A stretch of 64,000 bases of DNA from Arthrobacter sp. efr-133-R2A-120 (lineage in GTDB: Bacteria; Actinomycetota; Actinomycetes; Actinomycetales; Micrococcaceae), in assembly GCF_030209835.1 (NCBI RefSeq), contig NZ_JARVRF010000061.1, positions 1 through 64,000 of the forward strand, written 5' to 3'. This document shows positions 1 through 8,549 of this stretch, piece by piece. The position numbers were made by a program, and so were the translations under genes. The notes below the pieces were generated by a model. The model saw only the letters and a program-made list of their open reading frames with translations, had not been told where the DNA came from and did no database searches. Every line of letters begins with the position of its first letter. Position 1 is the first letter of the stretch.

Positions 1-135
1 CCCCCGCCAAACACCCCGACGCAACCACTACTTCAGACCCACCCGGACATAAACCTGCACAGACACGAAACGCGCCTGCACACGGGGTTGATCGCCGTCG
101 CGCAAAAACAGGGCCGGCCGCGGGCAAATCACCGC

Positions 136-765
136 TTAGGCTGGCGTCCCGCCGTCGACGTCTGCCATCGCCTGTTCGCGGACGGCCGCCATCCTTTGGA
201 CGACCGTGACGCCCGTGGCGGCGGCGAGAATGACAAGGGTCACCAGCAAGACGACGGGAGGCAACCCGAGTCCGGTCAGGCCGGTGACGAGGAGCACCGA
301 AATGAGCCTCTCCGCGCGCTCGGCGATGCCCACATTGGCGTAGAAGCCCAGTGATTCCGCCTTGGCGCGGGCGTACGAAACCACCATCCCGAGTACCAGG
401 CACGCGAGTGCCGCCATGGCAATCGTGCCGTTCCCGCCGCCCGTGAAGAACCAGATTGCGACGCCAGCGAAAATCGCGCCGTCAGCCAGCCGGTCCAGCG
501 TGGAGTCGAGGAAGTTTCCCCACGGTCCGCTGCGTCCCTGCTCCCTCGCCATGATGCCGTCCACGACGTCGGACAGCGCGAAAACGGCAATCAGCAGCGA
601 ACCCCACCAGAGCTGGCCCAGGGGGTAGAGAATCAGGGCGCCGAGAACAACGCCGGCGGTCCCGACGACGGTAACGGCGTCCGGCGAAACCCCAACCCTG
701 AGTAGGAATCGGGCAAGGGGCGAGAACAACCCGGTGAAAAACCCGCGGGCGTGCCGATTAAGCAT
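136..765 (-). CDS. pgsA: Phosphatidylinositol phosphate synthase (CDP-alcohol phosphatidyltransferase)
   Basis: Membrane enzyme predicted to join CDP-diacylglycerol and inositol 1-phosphate, the first committed step to phosphatidylinositol and its mannosides. The 209-residue protein carries the full CDP-alcohol phosphotransferase signature D66-x2-D69-G70-x2-A73-R74-x8-G83-x3-D87-x3-D91, whose aspartates bind metal and CDP, and has several hydrophobic helices. I chose the ATG at 765 because the open frame further upstream (to 948) is arginine-rich and lies inside the HIT gene. The start overlaps the end of the HIT gene by 8 bases, so the two are translationally coupled. The order thrS, HIT, pgsA matches the mycobacterial Rv2614c-Rv2612c order, which is why I prefer PIP synthase to other CDP-alcohol transferases. 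Confidence 0.88.
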   Translation of the reverse strand: MLNRHARGFFTGLFSPLARFLLRVGVSPDAVTVVGTAGVVLGALILYPLGQLWWGSLLIAVFALSDVVDGIMAREQGRSGPWGNFLDSTLDRLADGAIFAGVAIWFFTGGGNGTIAMAALACLVLGMVVSYARAKAESLGFYANVGIAERAERLISVLLVTGLTGLGLPPVVLLVTLVILAAATGVTVVQRMAAVREQAMADVDGGTPA

Positions 766-1366
766 CCGTCTCCCCGGATAGCTCCGACTCTTCCGGCCAA
801 GCGTCGGCCACCTGCTGCCGGACCTCGTCAAGCGTCTGTGTGATGGCCTTCGTCTGGGCGATAATCGGGAAGAAGTTTCCGTCCCCACCCCAGCGCGGAA
901 CCACGTGCTGGTGCAGGTGCGCGGCAATTCCCGCCCCGCCGGCCACACCTTGGTTCATGCCCAGGTTGAACCCGCTCGGGTTGGCCACCTTTCGCAGCAC
1001 CCGCATCGCAGTCTGCGTGAGCTCCGCCATTTCCGCCGTTTCCTGCACCGTGATGTCCGTGTAGTCCGGAACATGCCGGTAGGGGCACACCAGCAAATGA
1101 CCGGGGTTGTAGGGGAATAGGTTGAGCACCACGTAGCACGTCTTGCCGCGGCGCACGATGAGGGCTTCCTCGTCCGTGCGGCTCGGAGCCACGCAGAACG
1201 GGCAGTCGTCCTGGTTCTTGAACTGGTTTTGGCCGCCCTTGATGTAGGCGAGGCGGTGCGGAGTCCACAGGCGCTGGAAGGCATCAGGAACACCTGCCAG
1301 ACCGAAGTCGTCGGTCACTTCGGCATCGCCCGGATAATCAGCTGTCACGCCCGTGTTCTCCTGCAC
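758..1366 (-). CDS. HIT family hydrolase/phosphorylase (Ap4A phosphorylase-like)
   Basis: Histidine-triad nucleotide-binding protein of 202 residues. The active-site triad is H150-L-H152-Q-H154, and C55-x2-C58 could bind zinc, as in the mycobacterial Rv2613c group, which is described as a diadenosine tetraphosphate phosphorylase. The start is GTG at 1366, with a G-rich stretch about 8 bases upstream. It sits between thrS (29-base gap) and pgsA (8-base overlap) in a minus-strand operon. Threonyl-tRNA synthetase and related enzymes make Ap4A as a by-product, so the pairing with thrS may be functional, but that is inference. Family assignment is firm; the exact substrate is not shown by sequence. 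Confidence 0.88.
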   Translation of the reverse strand: MQENTGVTADYPGDAEVTDDFGLAGVPDAFQRLWTPHRLAYIKGGQNQFKNQDDCPFCVAPSRTDEEALIVRRGKTCYVVLNLFPYNPGHLLVCPYRHVPDYTDITVQETAEMAELTQTAMRVLRKVANPSGFNLGMNQGVAGGAGIAAHLHQHVVPRWGGDGNFFPIIAQTKAITQTLDEVRQQVADAWPEESELSGETDA

Positions 1367-1395
1367 TGTTTCTGCCCCCCGCGGTGTCCGACTCG

Positions 1396-3405
1396 TCAGC
1401 TCTCGCGGTTCTTGACGGCGTCCACAATCCTTCGGACGGCCTCGGCAACGGGCACACCGTTGTCCTGGCTGCCATCACGGAAGCGGAACGACACCGCACC
1501 CGCCTCTGCGTCCTCCCCGCCGGCAATGAGGACGAAAGGAATTTTGTCCTTGCTCGCGGTGCGGATCTTCTTGGGGAAGCGGTCGGAGGAAATGTCCACC
1601 TCGGCACGGATGCCCGCGGCCTTGAGTTGGCCGACGACGTCGAACATGTAGTCGTTGAACGCCTCCGCCACCGGAATGCCAACCACCTGCACGGGCGAAA
1701 GCCAGGCAGGGAATGCTCCCGCGTAGTGTTCGGTCAGGACGCCCATGAAACGCTCTACCGAGCCGAACAAGGCACGGTGGATCATGACCGGACGCTGGCG
1801 GGTGCCGTCGGCGGCCTGGAACTCCAGCTCGAACCGCTCAGGCAGGTTGAAGTCCAGCTGAATGGTGGACATCTGCCAGGTGCGGCCCAGCGCGTCCTTG
1901 GCCTGCACGGAGATCTTGGGGCCGTAGAACGCGGCTCCACCCGGATCCGGGACCAGCTCCAGCCCCGAGGCCTCGGCTACTTCGGCCAAGGTACGGGTGG
2001 CTTCCTCCCAGGCGGCGTCCTCGCCAACGAACTTGTCTTCGTTCTTGGTGGACAGTTCAAGGTAGAAGTCGTCTAGTCCGTAGTCCTTGAGCAGGCCAAG
2101 GACAAAGTTCAGGGTGGTGGTGAGCTCGTCCTTCATCTGCTCGCGGGTGCAGTAGATGTGGGCGTCGTCCTGTGTCATGCCGCGCACGCGGGTCAGACCA
2201 TGGACAACACCGGACTTCTCGTAGCGGTAAACAGAGCCGAATTCGAAGAGCCGAAGGGGCAGTTCCCGGTAGGAGCGGCCGCGCGAACGGAAGATGAGGT
2301 TGTGCATGGGGCAGTTCATCGGCTTCAGGTAGTAGTCCTGGCCGGGCTTGCGCACGGTGCCGTCGTCGTTCAATTCCGCGTCGATGTGCATCGCCGGGAA
2401 CATGCCGTCCCTGTACCAGTCAAGGTGGCCGGACACTTCGTAGAGGTGTCCTTTGGTGATGTGGGGGGTATAGACGAATTCGTATCCGGCGTCCACGTGG
2501 CGCTGGCGTGAATAGTCCTCCATCGCCTTGCGGATGATCCCGCCCTTGGGGTGGAACACCGGCAGGCCGGAGCCCAGCTCATCCGGGAAGGAAAAGAGGT
2601 CCAGCTCGGCGCCGAGCTTGCGGTGATCGCGGCGCTCAGCCTCGGCGATGCGCTCCTGGTACGCCTTGAGCGCGTCCTTGGTGGGCCAGGCGGTGCCGTA
2701 GATACGCTGCAGCTGCTGGTTGTTCTGGTTGCCCAGCCAGTATGCCGCCGAGGAGCGGGTCAGGGCGAAGGCGTTGGAGATCAGTTTGGTGTTGGGCAGG
2801 TGCGGGCCGCGGCAGAGATCGCACCAGACGCTCTCACCGCTCTTTCGGTCCACGTTGTCGTAGATGGTGATGTCTCCGGCGCCCACCTCGACGTTGACGC
2901 CCTCGCCGGCGTCGGCGGCGTCGTTCTTCTTGCCCAGCAGTTCGAGCTTGTAGGGCTCGGCCTTCATGGCTTCGCGGGCTTCGTCTTCGGTGACGACGCG
3001 GCGCACGAACTTCTGGTTCTGGTTGATGATCTTCTGCATCATCTTCTCGAGCTGGCGCAGGTCTTCAGGAGTGAAAGGCTCGGCAACGTCGAAGTCGAAG
3101 TAGAAGCCGTCTGTGATGTAGGGGCCGATTCCGAGTTTGGCATCCGGACGAAGCTGCTGCACGGCCTGGGCCATGACGTGTGCGGCGGAGTGGCGCAGGA
3201 CGTTCAGGCCGTCCGGCGAATCGATGGTGACGCCATCAACCTGGGCTCCCTCGGGCAGTACCTGGTCAAGGTCCTTGAGTTCGCCGTCTACACGGGCCAC
3301 TACGACGTCGCGGCGCTCAAAGAAGAGTTCCGCGCCGGTGGTCCCTTCCGTCACCTTGGTCTCTTCGCCATCGACGATGAGGGTGATCTGCTGGGCATCT
3401 GACAC
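1396..3405 (-). CDS. thrS: Threonine--tRNA ligase
   Basis: Class II aminoacyl-tRNA synthetase that charges tRNA-Thr in the cytoplasm. The 669 residues show the expected order: a TGS domain (about 1-65), the editing domain with the RHSAAHVMAQA motif near residue 73 and a later C/H zinc site, the class II core with the PMNCPMH segment, FEFGSVYRYE (motif 2) and an IHRALFGSVERF motif 3, then a C-terminal anticodon-binding domain. The start is GTG at 3405, preceded by AGGAGACACCC, a good ribosome-binding site. It is the first gene of the thrS-HIT-pgsA operon. Length is normal for the family and I see no missing catalytic residue. Confidence 0.97.
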   Translation of the reverse strand: MSDAQQITLIVDGEETKVTEGTTGAELFFERRDVVVARVDGELKDLDQVLPEGAQVDGVTIDSPDGLNVLRHSAAHVMAQAVQQLRPDAKLGIGPYITDGFYFDFDVAEPFTPEDLRQLEKMMQKIINQNQKFVRRVVTEDEAREAMKAEPYKLELLGKKNDAADAGEGVNVEVGAGDITIYDNVDRKSGESVWCDLCRGPHLPNTKLISNAFALTRSSAAYWLGNQNNQQLQRIYGTAWPTKDALKAYQERIAEAERRDHRKLGAELDLFSFPDELGSGLPVFHPKGGIIRKAMEDYSRQRHVDAGYEFVYTPHITKGHLYEVSGHLDWYRDGMFPAMHIDAELNDDGTVRKPGQDYYLKPMNCPMHNLIFRSRGRSYRELPLRLFEFGSVYRYEKSGVVHGLTRVRGMTQDDAHIYCTREQMKDELTTTLNFVLGLLKDYGLDDFYLELSTKNEDKFVGEDAAWEEATRTLAEVAEASGLELVPDPGGAAFYGPKISVQAKDALGRTWQMSTIQLDFNLPERFELEFQAADGTRQRPVMIHRALFGSVERFMGVLTEHYAGAFPAWLSPVQVVGIPVAEAFNDYMFDVVGQLKAAGIRAEVDISSDRFPKKIRTASKDKIPFVLIAGGEDAEAGAVSFRFRDGSQDNGVPVAEAVRRIVDAVKNRES

Positions 3406-3651
3406 GGGTGTCTCCTATTCATTGATAAGGCTTCATAGCTTGTGGCGTACGGGGACCACAGCCAGCCATCGTCCATCGTATCCGCTCGGGCTGGGGCAGC
3501 CAAAGCAGGCGCGGGCGAGCCGTTTTTCAGCAGGAAGACTTGGTGGCGGACGGATTTTTGGCATGCCTCATTGCGGCCCGTGGAACCCGTAACGGGGAGG
3601 GCCTTGGGGACTGGAGTGCGGGGCGGTTCGTGAAACCGCGCTGCCGCAGGG

Positions 3652-3936
3652 CTACAAGCGGCCTGCCGCGCTTCTTACTTCGTGCTTCCGCCATGCGGGT
3701 TGGTGGAACAGATGCAAGTGGTGTGCCTGACGCTCAAGGGACGGCGTCCACCGTCCGTGGCTCCGGTCCTTGATGAGGGCCGTTCCGGCGATCTCCCTGA
3801 GTGTGGATATCCCTCGAACAGCCGACTGCTTGGTGGCGAAGGTCGTAGACATCGCCAGAATGTCGCCTTCGCCGTCGCGTAGGGCAATCCTGTACCCATC
3901 GTTGGGTCCGTCGATCAGCTCAAAGTATCCAGCCAT
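3652..3936 (-). CDS. YegP-like (DUF1508) small protein
   Basis: A 94-residue protein whose first 55 residues (beginning MAGYFELIDGPND) match the DUF1508/YegP fold: a short beta-rich repeat with the GYFEL start and a KQSAVRGISTLRE segment that resembles the usual K-x2-A-x2-G-I-x-S-hydrophobic-R/K helix. No biochemical role is established for this family. I chose ATG 3936 because AGGAGG lies 7 bases upstream; the longer frame to 3978 has no ribosome-binding site. The C-terminal 35 residues are basic and histidine-rich and do not look conserved. It stands alone between thrS and the S53 peptidase. A related protein lies at 22235-22582. Confidence 0.75.
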   Translation of the reverse strand: MAGYFELIDGPNDGYRIALRDGEGDILAMSTTFATKQSAVRGISTLREIAGTALIKDRSHGRWTPSLERQAHHLHLFHQPAWRKHEVRSAAGRL

Positions 3937-4047
3937 TGTGTGGCCTCCTTTGAAACCCGAGGTTGTAAAGGACACCAACCAGTCTACCGAGCCAAACCCC
4001 TTTGGGCGGTGAGTTTTTGGGAGTAGTGCGACGGTTCCGCAGGTCCG

Positions 4048-5634
4048 CTAGGGCTTGGCTTCCAGCAATGCAAGGAGAGCACTGCCGTCCGGACTGCCCA
4101 GGCCCGTGCAGGGATCCCAGCCGGTCCCGGCATGGTAGCTTCCATTGGAGCCTGAGGTGATGTCATGGAAGCCCGACGCCGGTTGGGTGCCGTTTTGGTA
4201 GAGCAGCGGCTGGATCAGCCCGAAGCGCCTGTTAGTGGCCTGGGCGAGGCGGGCAACCAGGGCCGCCCAGAGAGGCGCCACCGCACTGGTTCCCCCGATC
4301 ACCATGTCTTTCCCGTCGACGCGCACTTGGTAGCCGGTTTGCGGGTCGGCGACGCCGCTGACATCGGGCACACCCCTTCCAGCTTTCTTGTGCTTGGCAT
4401 GTCCCGAGATGCCCGACTGCCAAGAAGGAACCGGAAAGACATCGCTGTATCCTCCGCCGGTAGCCGAGTTGGGGCCATCGTTCCAGACCGTTTCCGCGCT
4501 GATGACACCTGTTGCGGCGTCTGCTTGAAGGCGGGTCCCGCCGCAGGCCAGCACATGCGGGCTCGACGCCGGGAAATCGGCATGATCCTTGTTGTCCGTT
4601 GCGCCATCCGCACTGCCGTTGTCCCCGGCTGCTGCTGTCACCGTCACTCCGAGGGCTGCGGCGTCCGCCATGGCCTGGTCGAAAGCGGACCGGGCCTGGG
4701 CGGTCCAGGCGTCTTCGCTCTGACCCCAACTGATGCTGATCGCGGCCGGCGCCGGGTTTGCATGGGACGCTGCGACAATCGCATCCAGGAACCCGGCGTC
4801 GGTGTTGGGAGCAAAATAGGCCACAATGTTGGCCTTCGGCGCCAAGGCGCCGACCACTTCGATGTCGAGCAGGACCTCCCCGTCGGCGCCTGCCGGATCC
4901 TGCCCCGGCTGGTTCGCCCCGCCGTCGACTCCTACCGCGGTGATGCTCGGCGTCGCGATACCAAGCTCCTGGAAGTAAGCGTCAAGGTCTTGCTGCCCGT
5001 AGCCGCCGCCCAGCTCGAGGATGGCTACGGTTTGACCCGTCCCGTCCGTTCCCTTAGGGAAGTTGTAGATCTTTCCCAGCTGGGGCGGGGTATAGCTCGT
5101 ACTGGCCGCGGCCAGGGGGATGGCGCGGAATTGTGCACGGGCCTGCGGCCGGTCGTCAAGGCCGAGGACGGCAACGACGACGCCGTCGAGGGCTGCAGGT
5201 AGTTGCAGGCCGCCGGTGCGATGCCTGTGGGTGACAGCGGTGCCGTCCGGGCTGCGGCTCGTCAGCTCGTCGAGGGACGTCCCGAAGATGCTGCTCATCT
5301 GCTCCACGGTTCCGGCCAGCCGAATCCTGCGGCTGGCCGCGTCCGACTCCACGACGTCGAGACCGAGGTTGGCGAAAGTGCCTACAGCCAGATCCAGGTC
5401 TGCTGCCGATGCGCCGTATCGGGAGGCAAGTTCGTCCCGCGAAAGGGCTGCGGACGGAACGTCGGCCATTTCTTCCCGGCGCCTCAGGATGACCGTCGCC
5501 TCGATCCGACGGGAAGGATCAACGGGACCGAAGGTAGCCCGGACGCCCGGAGCGGGAGCCCTCTCTGATCCTGGCAGCGGAACGCTTTGCGTCTCCCCCG
5601 GCTGGCGATCTTCTGGAGTGTCCTGCATCGACAT
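4048..5634 (-). CDS. S53 family serine peptidase (sedolisin/kumamolisin type) with prodomain
   Basis: Acid-active serine-carboxyl peptidase of 528 residues. An activation prodomain covers about 44-165, and the catalytic domain follows. E253 and D257 (GEVLLDIEV), oxyanion D338 (AAAGDNGS) and S450 (GGTSAVAPLW) have the same spacing as E78, D82, D164 and S278 of kumamolisin, and the C-terminal calcium site (HDITSG ... GTGWDPCTGLG) is present, so it should be active after autoprocessing. No signal peptide is visible: the N-terminus is polar and proline-rich, which is odd for a family usually secreted. The start ATG 5634 follows AGGAGG at 7 bases. It is a single gene, divergent from gadB. Confidence 0.92.
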   Translation of the reverse strand: MSMQDTPEDRQPGETQSVPLPGSERAPAPGVRATFGPVDPSRRIEATVILRRREEMADVPSAALSRDELASRYGASAADLDLAVGTFANLGLDVVESDAASRRIRLAGTVEQMSSIFGTSLDELTSRSPDGTAVTHRHRTGGLQLPAALDGVVVAVLGLDDRPQARAQFRAIPLAAASTSYTPPQLGKIYNFPKGTDGTGQTVAILELGGGYGQQDLDAYFQELGIATPSITAVGVDGGANQPGQDPAGADGEVLLDIEVVGALAPKANIVAYFAPNTDAGFLDAIVAASHANPAPAAISISWGQSEDAWTAQARSAFDQAMADAAALGVTVTAAAGDNGSADGATDNKDHADFPASSPHVLACGGTRLQADAATGVISAETVWNDGPNSATGGGYSDVFPVPSWQSGISGHAKHKKAGRGVPDVSGVADPQTGYQVRVDGKDMVIGGTSAVAPLWAALVARLAQATNRRFGLIQPLLYQNGTQPASGFHDITSGSNGSYHAGTGWDPCTGLGSPDGSALLALLEAKP

Positions 5635-5877
5635 TGGTGCCTCCTACCCTCGCGGTGACAAAGCTCAGTCCCCTGAGATTATGCACCAGGAGCCACTTTG
5701 GCACCATGGCCTGGGAGAGACCTCAAGCTGCGACGATCACCTCTTTGAGCTGCGCCAACCTGAGCGATTGCGGCTCCCGGAAGGGCTTGGGCAGGGCGGC
5801 CACCCACGGTAGCGTGGGGCCTTGGCGGGCCATGCCACTGCAGCGGCCTGCGCTGCGGCGAGTCAAAGGAGCGAACC

Positions 5878-7278
5878 ATCAATAGGTCACACCGAACATC
5901 AGCCCATGAACCCGACACTGCAGTAGAACTGAACCCGGTGTTCAGCCGACCGGGAGAATCCAGTATTTTTCCACGGTTCACCATTCCGGACGGGGAGTCC
6001 CTTCCTTCCACTGCTTATCAGGTTGTCCACGACGAAGCCATGCTGGACGGCAACTCCCGCCTGAACCTGGCAACGTTCGTTGGAACGTGGATGGAACCGG
6101 AAGCGTCGAAACTGTACGCCGAGACGTTCGACAAGAACATGATCGACAAGGACGAATACCCCCAGACGGCCTTGATCGAGACCCGCTGCTGGCGGATGCT
6201 CGCAGACTTGTGGAACGCGCCCGAGCCCGCCAAATCCGTTGGGACCTCAACGATCGGTTCCTCCGAGGCATGCATGCTGGGCGGACTGGCCTTGAAGCGT
6301 CGCTGGCAGCACGCACGGCGGGCGGCCGGTCTTTCCACGGACAAACCCAACCTGGTCCTCAGCTCGGCCGTCCAAGTGTGCTGGGAGAAGTTCTGCAACT
6401 ACTGGGACGTGGAGGCCCGGTACGTTCCCGTATCGAAGGAACACCAAGTGCTGGACGGCTACGAGCTGGACAAGTACGTGGACGAGAACACCATTGGCGT
6501 TGTAGCGATCATGGGCGTGACCTACACGGGAGCATATGAACCCGTGGAACAGATCTCGGCGGCGCTGGACGAAATCCAGGAAAAACGCGGCCTGGATATT
6601 CCGATCCACGTCGACGGCGCGTCCGGAGCCATGGTTGCACCCTTCCTGCAGCGGGAGACCGTCTGGGACTTCCGACTCCCGCGGGTTGCCTCGATCAACA
6701 CGTCCGGCCACAAGTACGGCTTGGTTTATCCCGGCCTCGGCTGGGTCATCTGGCGTGACGAGCAGGCGCTGCCCGAAGACCTGATCTTCCATGTCAGTTA
6801 CCTGGGCGGCAACATGCCGAGCTTCGCCCTGAACTTCTCACGCCCCGGCGCCCAGGTGCTCCTTCAGTACTACCTGTTCCTCCGGCTCGGATATGAGGGC
6901 TACAAATCCGTCCAGGCAACTTCCCGGGACGTGGCGCTTTATCTCTCCAGCGAAATAGGGGCGATGGAGTCGTTTACTTTGTGGAGCGACGGATCGGACA
7001 TTCCGGTCTTTGCCTGGCAGCTCACTGACGGCTACACGGAAAAGTGGAACCTTCACCACCTGTCCGAACGGCTGCGGATGAATGGCTGGCTCGTCCCCGC
7101 ATACCCCATGCCCGAAGGACTGAGCGAGATTACTGTCCAACGGATCGTTGTCCGCAACGGCTTTACACGCGACCTCGCGTCCAGCTTCCTGGCCGACCTC
7201 AAGAAGGAAGTCGCCTACCTGGACGGCCTCACGGCGCCGATGCCCGCCGGCGGGCAAACCCAGGCGTTCCACCACTAG
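5878..7278 (+). CDS. gadB: Glutamate decarboxylase (start probably ATC at 5878; conventional start GTG 5938)
   Basis: PLP-dependent decarboxylase that turns glutamate into 4-aminobutyrate and consumes a proton, usually for acid tolerance. The PLP lysine lies in SGHKYG (K259 counted from GTG 5938), with GSSEACMLGG and HVDGASGA as cofactor-binding segments. From GTG 5938 the protein has 446 residues and no ribosome-binding site. The frame stays open upstream with well-formed codons, and AAAGGAG at 5865-5871 lies 6 bases before an ATC codon at 5878. Starting there gives 466 residues, the length of E. coli GadB, and puts the lysine at 279 (276 in E. coli). Either a rare ATC start is used or an ATG was mutated. 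A glutamine amidotransferase follows 43 bases downstream. Confidence 0.88.
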   Translation: MNRSHRTSAHEPDTAVELNPVFSRPGESSIFPRFTIPDGESLPSTAYQVVHDEAMLDGNSRLNLATFVGTWMEPEASKLYAETFDKNMIDKDEYPQTALIETRCWRMLADLWNAPEPAKSVGTSTIGSSEACMLGGLALKRRWQHARRAAGLSTDKPNLVLSSAVQVCWEKFCNYWDVEARYVPVSKEHQVLDGYELDKYVDENTIGVVAIMGVTYTGAYEPVEQISAALDEIQEKRGLDIPIHVDGASGAMVAPFLQRETVWDFRLPRVASINTSGHKYGLVYPGLGWVIWRDEQALPEDLIFHVSYLGGNMPSFALNFSRPGAQVLLQYYLFLRLGYEGYKSVQATSRDVALYLSSEIGAMESFTLWSDGSDIPVFAWQLTDGYTEKWNLHHLSERLRMNGWLVPAYPMPEGLSEITVQRIVVRNGFTRDLASSFLADLKKEVAYLDGLTAPMPAGGQTQAFHH

Positions 7279-7321
7279 CCAGCAGCTTCAACGCCAGCCG
7301 CTTCAAGGAAGGATGCGTGCC

Positions 7322-8188
7322 ATGTGCCGGTTGTTCGGCTTGCATGCCGGTTCACAAGCAGTCCGGGCCACTTTCTGGCTTTTGGACGCCCCGGACAGCC
7401 TCGCTGACCAGAGCAGGCGCGAGCCCGACGGCGCCGGAATAGGCACCTTTGACGGCGACGGTAAGGCCCATGTCGCCAAACAACCGCTCGCCGCATGGGA
7501 GGACCACGCCTTTGCACGTGAGGCACGGGTCCTGAAGAGCACGACGTTCCTGGCCCATGTGAGGTATGCCAGCACCGGCGCGCACACCATGGTCAATACC
7601 CATCCGTTCGAGCAGGACGGGCGGTTGTTCGCCCACAACGGAGCCTTCGGCGACCTTGAACGGCTCGATCAGCGGCTGGCTGAGTTCGGGGTCGCGGACT
7701 TGGTGAAGGGCCAGACCGACAGTGAGCGCCTCTTCGCGCTGATCACCGCGGAAAGCAGACGGGCGGATGGCGACGTCGGCGAAGGAATTACCCAGGCGAT
7801 CAGCTGGATCGCCAAGGAGTTACCGGTGTTCAGTTTGAACCTCATCCTGACGACCGCGAGCGATGTTTGGGCAGTCAGGTACCCGGACACGCATGAGCTT
7901 CACATTCTGGAACGGCTGCCTGCCCGCTCGGACGAGGCAGCTCCCCTGGACGCAAGGAGCTCCCGCATCCGCGCGCACAGCAGGGAGGCCTCGCGTGCCG
8001 GACACGTCCTCATCGCCACCGAACCGATGGATGACAACCCGCAGTGGAGTGCGCTGCCCGCCGGCGCTCTGGTCCACGTCAATCCGGATTTGGCTGTGAC
8101 TATCAGCCACCCGTTCCCGGAGGCTCCGGCACATCCCCTAACCCTGTCCGACCTCTCCCCCTCCGCTGCCGCATCCCAGAAACCGTGA
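7322..8188 (+). CDS. Class II glutamine amidotransferase (YafJ-like)
   Basis: A 288-residue stand-alone N-terminal-nucleophile glutaminase. It begins MCRLFG, so cleavage of the initiator Met exposes Cys2 as the nucleophile; this fixes the start at ATG 7322 rather than the ATG 9 bases earlier. Other family segments are LAHVRYAST, TNTHPF-like NTHPFEQDGRLFAHNGAFGD, and QTDSERLFALI. It releases ammonia and glutamate from glutamine or a glutamine-like bond; the true substrate of YafJ-type proteins is unknown. AAGGAAGG lies about 12 bases upstream. Being just downstream of gadB suggests glutamate supply to the decarboxylase, the glutaminase-plus-decarboxylase logic of acid resistance, but that is inference. 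Confidence 0.85.
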   Translation: MCRLFGLHAGSQAVRATFWLLDAPDSLADQSRREPDGAGIGTFDGDGKAHVAKQPLAAWEDHAFAREARVLKSTTFLAHVRYASTGAHTMVNTHPFEQDGRLFAHNGAFGDLERLDQRLAEFGVADLVKGQTDSERLFALITAESRRADGDVGEGITQAISWIAKELPVFSLNLILTTASDVWAVRYPDTHELHILERLPARSDEAAPLDARSSRIRAHSREASRAGHVLIATEPMDDNPQWSALPAGALVHVNPDLAVTISHPFPEAPAHPLTLSDLSPSAAASQKP

Positions 8189-8260
8189 TCCTCGACCACA
8201 AGCCAGCGCTCGGCGTCTTAGCCTGAAGGCCGCGTGTTCATCGTGTCCATGGGCCCTGCC

Positions 8261-8280
8261 GCGCATAAGATCGATCCATG
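8261..8280 (+). promoter_or_regulatory. Leaderless-type promoter -10 (TAAGAT) before the 50-aa ORF
   Basis: TAAGAT (8266-8271) lies 6 bases before ATG 8278, the TANNNT-(6-8)-start layout of actinobacterial leaderless mRNAs. No ribosome-binding site is present. Confidence 0.45.
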
Positions 8281-8430
8281 ACCGCTGAAGTCGAATCCGA
8301 AACCGCCTTCGTCCCGGCCGTCCAACTCGACGGGCAAATGAGCATCAACGACGTCCTGCTGGAGCTGGGACGGGAACCCGTGGTGTACCCGTCTGCGAAC
8401 GCCGACGCCGGCGACTTCCACATCTTCTAG
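8278..8430 (+). CDS. 50-residue microprotein of unknown function
   Basis: A short frame encoding 50 residues (starts MTAEVESETAFVP, ends GDFHIF) with no family I recognise. Support for it being real: nearly every codon ends in G or C, as in the neighbouring genes, and it has a leaderless-type promoter with TAAGAT 6 bases before the ATG. The composition is acidic, with no membrane helix and no cysteine. It lies between the amidotransferase and the MmyB-type regulator, 89 bases after the former. It could be a regulator or modified peptide, or the remnant of a longer gene; nothing in the sequence settles this. Confidence 0.5.
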   Translation: MTAEVESETAFVPAVQLDGQMSINDVLLELGREPVVYPSANADAGDFHIF

Positions 8431-8533
8431 GACGACGTCGGGTCTCGGCCGACGTCGGGGCCACCACCGCCGCTGGGAAGTTTCCGTTGATAGAGGTACT
8501 GGCAGGGACTCCCTCAAGGCGCTTTTAGGTCAC

Positions 8534-8549
8534 TATCGTTGATCGCATG
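8534..8549 (+). promoter_or_regulatory. Leaderless-type promoter -10 (TATCGT) before MmyB-type regulator
   Basis: TATCGT (8534-8539) is 7 bases before ATG 8547, and no ribosome-binding site precedes this start, so a leaderless transcript is likely. Confidence 0.45.

Noticed and set aside
766..948. N-terminal extension of the PIP synthase frame
   Set aside because: Arginine/serine-rich, entirely inside the HIT gene, with no ribosome site; the ATG at 765 fits the family.
4165..5202. 345-residue plus-strand frame opposite the S53 peptidase
   Set aside because: High GC leaves long antisense frames; the minus-strand frame has a full set of catalytic residues and a ribosome site.
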